Assembly (NCBI GenBank): GCA_028684195.1
Contig: JAQUGH010000006.1
Span: forward strand, 1 to 38,678
Reading direction: 5' to 3'
Origin: Clostridia bacterium
GTDB taxonomy: Bacteria; Bacillota; Peptococcia; DRI-13; DTU073
Length of the DNA: 38,678 bases
Below, piece by piece: positions 33,925 to 38,678 of this stretch. The notes beneath the pieces were generated by a model, which was not told the DNA's origin, made no database searches, and saw nothing but the letters and a program-made list of their open reading frames with translations. Positions within the stretch are counted from its first letter, which is position 1, and the number at the start of each line of letters is the position of its first letter. Made by a program: the position numbers and the translations under genes.

Positions 33925-34098
33925 TTAATAACACTTCTTTTCATTTATAAAGTCCTGTACATAATTTAAAATTTCACCAAAACGTTGAAAATGTACTATC
34001 TCTCGTTCTCGTAAAAACCGTAATACATCTGTCACCTGTGGGTCATCCGAGAGATTGATTAGCCCATTATACGTTGCACGAGCTTTTTGCTCTGCTGC
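33925..34098 (-). pseudogene. cotJC: cotJC 3' piece (C-terminal 57 codons), separated by the inserted element
   Basis: On the minus strand the frame reads AAEQKARATYNGLINLSDDP and ends FQRFGEILNYVQ...KKCY. This is the C-terminus of CotJC, a manganese-catalase-like spore coat protein. The Glu of AAE and the His of REREIVHFQRF correspond to metal ligands in manganese catalases. It begins at the 9-base core GCAGCAGAG (34090-34098) shared with the 5' piece at 37396-37404. The frame upstream of the core (reading SVLRKPNKFLL) belongs to recombinase sequence in another frame and is not part of cotJC. The piece cannot be translated by itself. Joining at the core would restore DLTEDMAAEQKARATY. Confidence 0.85.
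34090..34098. repeat. Attachment core, left copy (CTCTGCTGC)
   Basis: Nine bases identical to 37396-37404. Read on the minus strand they are the cotJC codons GCA GCA GAG (Ala-Ala-Glu). Confidence 0.8.
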
Positions 34099-34105
34099 AA
34101 TCATG

Positions 34106-34118
34106 TAAGAACAACATT
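34106..34118. repeat. Terminal inverted repeat, left end
   Basis: TAAGAACAACATT, the exact reverse complement of 37371-37383. It begins seven bases inside the left core and touches the recombinase stop codon. Confidence 0.85.
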
Positions 34119-35671
34119 TAAAAATTCCAATGTATTTCAAGAGGAATTTGTTTGGTTTCCTTAGCACGCTTCCCGACATAAACACAATCAATCAACTTTT
34201 CAATAATCTCCCTATTTAGGCTTGTGATGTTGGTATGTTCATCAATGATGTGACGCCTATCATCGGTGGATTCCCTTTTAACGATAAGCGTATCCAGCTG
34301 TTCTTCAGCTTCTTTGAGCAAAGCTTCCGCCCACTCCTTATCTCGGCGAAAGTCCCTTGAGTATTCAAAAAATTCATCGTCCGAGATAAGCCCTTTTACC
34401 TTGTCAAAATACAGTTCCTTAATACCTTTCGCATATTCGACTATTTTTTTGCCATAAACTGTAACCTCTTTTTCAGACTTTTTTATTTTCTCATTTAAAC
34501 AGTTTTCAAAAGTAACCTTCTGCACTAATTCGTCTTTGTCAAGGTACTCCTTCATTATCCTGCGGAGTTCATTTAAAATGGTTTGCTCAAGCACTTTTAC
34601 CGAAATGAAAGAACCAATACATGCATCTTTTGCAACATGGCGATTGGAACACTGTAAATAATGCTTACCCCGGTTTTTGGATGAACGCATGGTATAACCG
34701 CAATTCATACACCTTGCTTTTTTAGCAAATAACCCAATTGCACCGCTGATAAACGGCTTTGCCTTCTGCTTCACCAGTGTCTGCACTCTTTCCCAAAGCT
34801 CACGGTCTATAAGCGGCTCATGGGTATTTTCAACTCTTATCCATTGCTCTTTAGGGAGTGGCTTATTTTTTTTTGTCTTGTAAGAAACACTTCCATACCG
34901 TCCCTGTACCATATTGCCAATATAAATTTCATTGACGAGCATAGCTGATATGGCAAAGTATTTCCAAAGGGTACTGTTTTTTGCCTTCGGCTGCTGATAG
35001 CGTAATCCATGTATCCGTTTGTATTCTGTTGGATTAGGAATACCTCTGTCATTGAGTATCCGGGCAATTGCCGTTTTCCCATAGCCTTGTGAAAAAAGAT
35101 AAAAAACCTCCCTAACCACTTCGGCAGCTTTTTCATCAATAAGCAGATGCCCTTTTTGGTCAGGGTCTTTTCTATAACCATATAAAGCAAAGGCACCAAT
35201 ATGAAAACCATTTTTACGCCTGTTGGTCAGTACACTTTTGATATTTTCAGACATATCTTCTAGATACCATTCATTAACAAGTCCGTTGATCTGGCGAGAC
35301 TTTTTATTACCCCTAATTTCAGTATCCGCATTATCCACAATACTTATAAAACGGATATGCCACAAAGGGAACACTCCGTGTATGTATTTCTCAACCAATT
35401 CCAGTTCTCTTGTAAACCTTGATTGTGTCTTGCAAAGAATAATATCAAATTTATGGTTTTCGGCATCATTGAGCAACTGATTGAATGATGGTCTGTTCCG
35501 GTCAGCGCCGGTATAATCATCATCACTGTATATATTGTAGATTTCCCATTGTCTGTCCATCGCATACTGTATGAGCATTGACTTCTGATTTTGAATGCTT
35601 TCACTGTCATCAGTTTCAAATTGCTTATTTCTATCTTCTTCGGATAAGCGGCAATATATCGCAACTTTCAT
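34118..35671 (-). CDS. Large serine recombinase (site-specific integrase/excisionase)
   Basis: A 517-residue recombinase. The N-terminal resolvase domain carries the catalytic motif AIYCRLSEED with Ser10 as nucleophile. Conserved DNA-contacting residues follow in KTQSRFTREL and near EDMSENIKSV. The central recombinase domain reads RKNGFHIGAFALYGYRKDP, then GYGKTAIARILNDRGIPNP. A zinc ribbon (CMNCGYTM ... LQCSNRH ... DACIGSF) lies near residues 328-362, and a coiled coil (EKIKKSEKEVTVYGKKIVEY) near 405-430, as in integrases that need a directionality factor to excise. The ATG has AGGAG ten bases upstream. Its stop lies within the terminal inverted repeat at the cotJC junction. It most likely inserted, and could excise, this element. 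It probably shares an operon with the small gene 39 bases upstream. Confidence 0.95.
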   Translation of the reverse strand: MKVAIYCRLSEEDRNKQFETDDSESIQNQKSMLIQYAMDRQWEIYNIYSDDDYTGADRNRPSFNQLLNDAENHKFDIILCKTQSRFTRELELVEKYIHGVFPLWHIRFISIVDNADTEIRGNKKSRQINGLVNEWYLEDMSENIKSVLTNRRKNGFHIGAFALYGYRKDPDQKGHLLIDEKAAEVVREVFYLFSQGYGKTAIARILNDRGIPNPTEYKRIHGLRYQQPKAKNSTLWKYFAISAMLVNEIYIGNMVQGRYGSVSYKTKKNKPLPKEQWIRVENTHEPLIDRELWERVQTLVKQKAKPFISGAIGLFAKKARCMNCGYTMRSSKNRGKHYLQCSNRHVAKDACIGSFISVKVLEQTILNELRRIMKEYLDKDELVQKVTFENCLNEKIKKSEKEVTVYGKKIVEYAKGIKELYFDKVKGLISDDEFFEYSRDFRRDKEWAEALLKEAEEQLDTLIVKRESTDDRRHIIDEHTNITSLNREIIEKLIDCVYVGKRAKETKQIPLEIHWNF

Positions 35672-35710
35672 TTGTTTTATCTCCTCTTATTCTGATTCGA
35701 TAAAAGCAAA

Positions 35711-35845
35711 TCAAACTACCACTTTGTTTTTTTCAAACTGCTTGATTAGTTCAATCCACAATTGCGTAAATTGCTTTTTGGATATTTTATTTTCGCCGCT
35801 TTTGAAAACATTTTTACATGCTATAGAAGTACAGGTTTTCACCAT
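35711..35845 (-). CDS. 44-residue protein upstream of the recombinase
   Basis: A short reading frame with a good GAGGGTGAT ribosome binding site before its ATG, ending 39 bases before the recombinase start. The product is basic and mostly helical (MVKTCTSIACKNVFKSGENK, then KKQFTQLWIELIKQFEKN) with two cysteines and no known motif. Small ORFs directly upstream of serine recombinases are common in clostridial elements, and its position makes a recombination directionality factor or a regulator plausible. That is inference from position and size only. Confidence 0.6.
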   Translation of the reverse strand: MVKTCTSIACKNVFKSGENKISKKQFTQLWIELIKQFEKNKVVV

Positions 35846-35867
35846 TTTATCACCCTCTCTTTTGAGA

Positions 35868-35877
35868 TCTTATGAGA
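35868..35877. repeat. 10-mer shared with the right end of the element
   Basis: TCTTATGAGA is found here, in the leader of the small gene-recombinase operon, and again at 37379-37388, where it spans the right inverted repeat boundary. It may be a binding site used twice; a 10-base match can also be chance. Confidence 0.35.
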
Positions 35878-36015
35878 AAACACCTGTACAATATGCTATT
35901 AAATTATAGATCGCAGTTTCTTGTATAGATCAGACGATTTTGTTTTTTCCATGCAAATAGTGTCGAACTTTATAAGTTCTTCGTGTAATTTAGTGTTAAA
36001 TATGTTGTTAAATGC

Positions 36016-36045
36016 TTGTACTATTACACCAATGTGTGATATACT
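36016..36045 (+). promoter_or_regulatory. Promoter of the DUF4143 ATPase gene
   Basis: TTGTAC, an 18-base spacer and TATACT lie 28 bases before the ATPase start. The stretch 35846-36015 between the two divergent units holds no other gene. Confidence 0.6.
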
Positions 36046-36073
36046 ACGTTTGAAACAGAAGGGAGGATCCCCT

Positions 36074-37369
36074 ATGAAACGTAAAATCACGCAATTCCTA
36101 TTAGAGTGGAAAGAAAGTTCCTACCGAAAACCGCTCATTTTACAAGGGGCAAGGCAGGTTGGTAAAACGTACTCAATTCTTGATTTTGGGAAAACTTATT
36201 ATGAAAATGTTGCCTATTTCAATTTTGAAACTAATCCCTCCCTGATCAAGACTTTTGACGAGAGTCTGGAGCCAAGTTATCTAATCCCTATTTTATCACG
36301 CATCGCGAGTCAGACTATCGTACGTGAAAAAACATTGATTGTCTTTGATGAGGTGCAATTGTGTGAACGTGCCGTTACTTCCCTAAAGTATTTTTGTGAA
36401 GACGCTTCGGAGTATCATGTAATTGTTGCCGGAAGCTTGCTTGGCGTTGCAGTAAACAGAACAAAGTTTTCTTTCCCGGTAGGCAAGGTGGATATTAAAA
36501 CGCTTTATCCGATGGATTTAGAAGAATTTCTACAGGCCCACGGTGAAGACGATTTAATTGCAAAAATCAGAGATTGCTTTGATTCTGATACGCCGATGCC
36601 CTCCGCGTTGCATGATGCTGCAATGAATTATTACAGACAATTTCTCGTTGTCGGTGGTATGCCAGACTGCGTAAGCAAATTTGTGGTAACAAAAGATTAT
36701 ATCTTAGTACGACACACACAACAGATGATCCTCACCAGTTATCTTAATGATATGAGCAAGTATAACCAAACTAATGAGATTAAGAAGGTCCGGATGGTCT
36801 ATGATAATATCACCGTCCAGCTTTCAAAAAAAAATACTCGTTTTCAATATAAGCTGATTAAAAAAGGCGGTCGAGCAGCAGAGTTTGAAAATGCTATCGA
36901 ATGGCTTACACTTTCTGGCATTGTCACTAGGATATATCACATTGAAAACATCATGAAACCTTTAGAAAACTACCGTGATATTGATTCCTTTAAGACCTAT
37001 GTATCCGATGTCGGTCTGCTCTGTGCCAAAAAGGAAATTGTTGCAGAAGATGTCTTGTATCTCTCCGATGAACTCAACGATTTTAAAGGCGGTATGACTG
37101 AAAACTATGTCTACTGCCAGCTCCTCGCAAATGATTATAGTTGTTTCTATTGGTCATCTAAACGAAGCGCCGAGGTCGATTTCATCATTCAACGCAAAGG
37201 AAAAATCATTCCGATAGAAGCAAAATCGGCAGATAATACAAAAGCAAAAAGCTTAGGCATCTATATTGAGACCTACAAACCAGAATACGCAATAAAAATT
37301 GCCGGCAAAAATTTTGGCTTTGAAAAAGGAATCAAAACAATCCCTCTCTATGCTGCCTTCTGCATTTAG
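36074..37369 (+). CDS. AAA_14/DUF4143 ATPase, cargo of the element
   Basis: A 431-residue protein from the ATG at 36074, chosen because GGGAGG lies seven bases upstream; the open frame extends 51 codons further up without support. The AAA_14 domain shows Walker A QGARQVGKT near residue 21-29, Walker B TLIVFDEVQL near 90-99 and a VIVAGSLLGVA sensor segment. The C-terminal DUF4143 domain ends in EVDFIIQRKGKIIPIEAKS. That arrangement of D, E and K resembles a PD-(D/E)XK nuclease core, although activity is unproven for most of the family. The gene runs opposite to the recombinase, has its own promoter, and stops just before the right inverted repeat. Family members are common in Clostridia, and their role is unclear. 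Confidence 0.9.
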   Translation: MKRKITQFLLEWKESSYRKPLILQGARQVGKTYSILDFGKTYYENVAYFNFETNPSLIKTFDESLEPSYLIPILSRIASQTIVREKTLIVFDEVQLCERAVTSLKYFCEDASEYHVIVAGSLLGVAVNRTKFSFPVGKVDIKTLYPMDLEEFLQAHGEDDLIAKIRDCFDSDTPMPSALHDAAMNYYRQFLVVGGMPDCVSKFVVTKDYILVRHTQQMILTSYLNDMSKYNQTNEIKKVRMVYDNITVQLSKKNTRFQYKLIKKGGRAAEFENAIEWLTLSGIVTRIYHIENIMKPLENYRDIDSFKTYVSDVGLLCAKKEIVAEDVLYLSDELNDFKGGMTENYVYCQLLANDYSCFYWSSKRSAEVDFIIQRKGKIIPIEAKSADNTKAKSLGIYIETYKPEYAIKIAGKNFGFEKGIKTIPLYAAFCI

Positions 37370-37370
37370 T

Positions 37371-37383
37371 AATGTTGTTCTTA
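37371..37383. repeat. Terminal inverted repeat, right end
   Basis: AATGTTGTTCTTA, the exact reverse complement of 34106-34118. It ends 12 bases inside the right core and supplies the TAA that closes the cut 5' cotJC frame. Confidence 0.85.
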
Positions 37384-37620
37384 TGAGATCGCTCCCTCTG
37401 CTGCCATATCCTCTGTTAAGTCAGCAATTGGATCTCCTTTAGCTTGAATGCAAGCAGCTGTCCATGGATTTCCCACCGCATCTGTATAGAAGAGGGCTCG
37501 TTCATGCTCTGCATAATGACCACCAAATCCCGCTTTTTTTAGTTCATCAACACTAGCATTCCTTGTGAGTTTATATACCAAAGTTCCTACTATTTCCAGA
37601 TGTGCCAATTCCTCTGTACC
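37381..37620 (-). pseudogene. cotJC: cotJC middle piece, cut at both ends
   Basis: On the minus strand the frame reads GTEELAHLEIVGTLVYKL, then GGHYAEHERALFYTD, IQAKGDPIADLTEDMAAE. This is the central part of CotJC (whole protein about 190 residues). EExxH supplies two metal ligands in the manganese-catalase fold. At 37396-37404 it meets the recombinase element, and the next codons GAIS and a TAA belong to the element. Homology stops at the other end at about 37620, just before GTEE. There the upstream frame has stops and no resemblance to the expected MW-YEKKLQYPV-type N-terminus, so about 60 codons are missing. They are either lost or displaced beyond the window. Confidence 0.85.
37396..37404. 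repeat. Attachment core, right copy (CTCTGCTGC)
   Basis: Nine bases identical to 34090-34098, in direct orientation and in the same codon phase of cotJC. Confidence 0.8.
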
Positions 37621-37698
37621 ACCATGTTATCATATCTTTTTTTTTAAATAGCTTCATTAATATAGTGAAATAAATAAAGCAGCCATGGAACGGAAGCC

Positions 37699-37740
37699 GA
37701 AAAAAGTCTTAAAGCACTGGATGTTATTCTCCGGTGCTTT
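37699..37740. terminator. Terminator overlapping the end of the small DNA-binding gene
   Basis: AAAGCACCGG pairs with CCAGTGCTTT (one G-T pair) on the minus strand and is followed by AAGACTTTTTTCGG. The stop codon of the small gene sits in the loop. Confidence 0.7.
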
Positions 37741-37888
37741 TTTCTTTCTCTACGATTAAATTTACAATAACGCTAACTGTACATTTCTGTTTTTTAGCTT
37801 TCTCCTTAAGCCAGTCTAAAAGTGCTGGTTCAAAGTATATCGCTTCTCTAACTTTTTTATCGTCTAATTTTGGTGGTCTGCCAACCAT
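37724..37888 (-). CDS. Small ribbon-helix-helix-like protein (54 residues)
   Basis: A short gene starting MVGRPPKLDDKKVREAIYF, followed by EPALLDWLKEKAKKQKCTV and SVIVNLIVEKEKSTGE. The basic GRPPK start, a short beta-like stretch, then two helices with the pattern of CopG/Arc-type repressors (V-S-V-I-V-N) make a ribbon-helix-helix DNA-binding protein likely. GGTG lies eight bases before the ATG. Such proteins are typical of plasmids and integrative elements. It sits in the block to the right of the cotJC break. Confidence 0.6.
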   Translation of the reverse strand: MVGRPPKLDDKKVREAIYFEPALLDWLKEKAKKQKCTVSVIVNLIVEKEKSTGE

Positions 37889-38020
37889 ATAAATCACCGT
37901 CCTTTAAGTGTAATTATACAGCATTAAAAATTATTTTACAATATTTTAAAATACCTATTGCAAAGCATTTAAAAGCATGTTATATTATAAACAAGGAATT
38001 ACAAAGGAGGTTGATACTAG

Positions 38021-38257
38021 ATGGGAGAAACAATATTTGGGAAAATAAAGGTCAATTTGTTTGGAGCGGTAACGAGAGTAAACAATTATGCTAGCGAAAA
38101 GGATACTAATCGCAATCATACAAATTACGGTGCAGTAACCGCTTACGCAGACATTCTAAGGGAATTAGGGCATGAAATAGAAATTGCTTGTTGGGAAGAT
38201 GATGGTTATTTGAAAATCGAAAAAGTTACCATAAACGAAAATTCGCTGAAATTGTAA
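38021..38257 (+). CDS. Unrecognised 78-residue protein
   Basis: I do not recognise it. The start is convincing: AAGGAGG is followed by nine bases and ATG. The product, beginning MGETIFGKIKVNLFGAVTR, is soluble, has a single cysteine and no motif I can name, and ends with IENVT-like beta-strand stretches (YLKIEKVTINENSLKL). Together with the next gene it has the appearance of accessory genes from integrative or conjugative elements of Clostridia; that is an impression, not a match. Confidence 0.65.
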   Translation: MGETIFGKIKVNLFGAVTRVNNYASEKDTNRNHTNYGAVTAYADILRELGHEIEIACWEDDGYLKIEKVTINENSLKL

Positions 38258-38317
38258 GTTTACCAAAGCCAAAGCCGAAGCCGGGCGGCTAACCCCGGCA
38301 GAAAGGAATGATGAATT

Positions 38318-38512
38318 ATGTATCTTTGGGACATCCTCATGAAGGACAAAGAAACCGGTGAAAAAATTCATTTAAAGGTGCCGGGCAATACCGTAGACGA
38401 AGCCACCCGCAAAGTAACCAGTATTGGGTGCTTTGGAATTAACGGACCTTATGTTTGGGTTGGTTCTGGACCAATATATGATAATCAAGGGAACTGCATT
38501 ACAATAGACTAA
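38318..38512 (+). CDS. Unrecognised 64-residue protein
   Basis: I do not recognise it. GAAAGGAATGATGAATT precedes the ATG. The product starts MYLWDILMKDKETGEKIHLK and is rich in Gly and beta-prone residues (GCFGINGPYVWVGSGPIYDN), so a small beta fold is plausible. It follows the gene at 38021 by about 60 bases. That spacer contains the short repeated GCCAAAGCCGAAGCCG. A strong terminator follows. Confidence 0.6.
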   Translation: MYLWDILMKDKETGEKIHLKVPGNTVDEATRKVTSIGCFGINGPYVWVGSGPIYDNQGNCITID

Positions 38513-38523
38513 TAACGACCGCA

Positions 38524-38573
38524 CAAAAAAAAGGGACCGTACCGAAACCGAAGTTTCAGCACAGCCCTTTTTT
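38524..38573. terminator. Bidirectional terminator
   Basis: AAAAAAGGG and CCCTTTTTT form the outer stem around an inner GAAAC / GTTTC hairpin. It serves the plus-strand gene at 38318 and the minus-strand gene beyond it. Confidence 0.75.
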
Positions 38574-38576
38574 GTA

Positions 38577-38678
38577 TCATTCGTTAGCCTTGCGACTAAA
38601 GAAAAACGTCACAATTATCATACTCAATTCAAATAGCTTATTCGGTTCTAATACTCCTGTGACCGCTAAAAATATAAC
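38577..38678 (-). CDS. C-terminal end of a small membrane protein, possibly holin-like (partial)
   Basis: Thirty-three codons enter from the right edge and end at a TGA at 38577-38579. The fragment, VIFLAVTGVLEPNKLFELS followed by MIIVTFFFSRKANE, contains parts of one or two hydrophobic helices and a polar tail. Its appearance recalls small holin-like or phage-associated membrane proteins, but the fragment is too short for a firm call. The terminator at 38524-38573 closes it. Confidence 0.4.
   Translation of the reverse strand, partial: VIFLAVTGVLEPNKLFELSMIIVTFFFSRKANE

Larger units (their letters stand above)
34090..37404. mobile_element. Skin-like recombinase element inserted in cotJC
   Basis: The element contains a large serine recombinase (34118-35671), a 44-residue protein (35711-35845) and a DUF4143 ATPase (36074-37369). 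Both junctions with cotJC carry the same 9-mer, CTCTGCTGC on the plus strand (34090-34098 and 37396-37404). Reciprocal recombination there would excise 3306 bp, a multiple of three, and join the cotJC halves in frame. Just inside are 13-bp inverted repeats, TAAGAACAACATT and AATGTTGTTCTTA (34106-34118 and 37371-37383), placed 7 and 12 bases from the cores. Site-specific serine recombinases that interrupt sporulation genes are known in sigK (skin), spoVFB, spsM and gerE. I know of no report for cotJC. Excision itself is inferred. Confidence 0.85.

Noticed and set aside
34099-34191. Reading the 88-codon frame 33925-34191 as a complete gene
   Set aside because: Its first 30 or so residues (SVLRKPNKFLLKYIGIFK) come from recombinase sequence in another frame. 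Only the part from the 9-base core onward is CotJC.
35899-36090. A 63-codon minus-strand frame opposite the ATPase promoter
   Set aside because: It overlaps the promoter and start region of the ATPase gene, has no ribosome binding site and resembles no protein.
34090-37404. Treating the element as an integrative conjugative element or prophage
   Set aside because: It is only 3.3 kb, with a recombinase, one tiny gene and one ATPase. There are no relaxase, transfer, replication or phage structural genes.
1-38678. tRNA or rRNA genes
   Set aside because: I saw no GTTCGA-type T-loop in a cloverleaf context and no rRNA-like conserved segments on either strand. A covariance search was not possible.

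Overview
The window comes from an AT-rich, endospore-forming Firmicute, most likely class Clostridia. The evidence is spoVG, spoVT, a yabN-type mazG, rqcP, a SpoIID-like protein, a PrsA foldase, a cotJC spore-coat gene and strong GGAGG ribosome binding sites, often paired with GTG or TTG starts. I cannot name the genus. Nearly everything from 1 to 33030 is transcribed leftward (minus strand).

Region 1 (1-8420) is a defence island made of two operons. In transcription order, the first is an AAA ATPase followed by a TOPRIM-like protein (8372-6284). The second is a 1090-residue SNF2-type helicase with an N-terminal phospholipase-D-like domain, a DUF4391 protein, a broken rhuM and a type III-like DNA methyltransferase that runs off the left edge. 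Each operon has its own promoter. Region 2 (8420-10155) holds a DUF4870 membrane protein, a zinc-ribbon protein and two stretches without a clear gene.

Region 3 (10156-33030) is a conserved chromosomal core. Transcription runs trkA-trkH, typA, ispE-GntR regulator-nucleotidyltransferase-purR, spoVG, glmU-prs-pth-PrsW-like protein, mfd-prsA, spoVT, yabN/mazG, hup, rqcP, SpoIID-like, DksA/YteA-like. It closely parallels the Bacillus subtilis ispE-purR-spoVG-glmU-prs-pth-mfd-spoVT-yabN-rqcP block. It joins precursor synthesis for cell wall, isoprenoids and nucleotides with DNA repair, ribosome rescue and sporulation control. spoVG has a sigma-H-like promoter and spoVT a sigma-G-like one. One gene (23438-23893) faces the other way and is unrecognised.

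Region 4 (33144-38678) starts with a rightward ECF transporter S component. It then holds the most interesting object in the window: a 3.3-kb element carrying a large serine recombinase, a 44-residue protein and a DUF4143 ATPase, inserted inside the spore-coat manganese-catalase gene cotJC. Nine-base direct repeats (GCAGCAGAG on the minus strand) lie at the junctions, with 13-bp inverted repeats just inside. Recombination between the 9-mers would rejoin the two cotJC pieces exactly in frame, as in skin-like elements that interrupt sporulation genes. The right-hand cotJC piece is itself cut at about 37620, where about 60 N-terminal codons are missing and a second block of small accessory genes begins. 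So cotJC is either interrupted twice or is a decayed gene carrying a precise insertion. The window has no rRNA, tRNA or CRISPR array that I could recognise.
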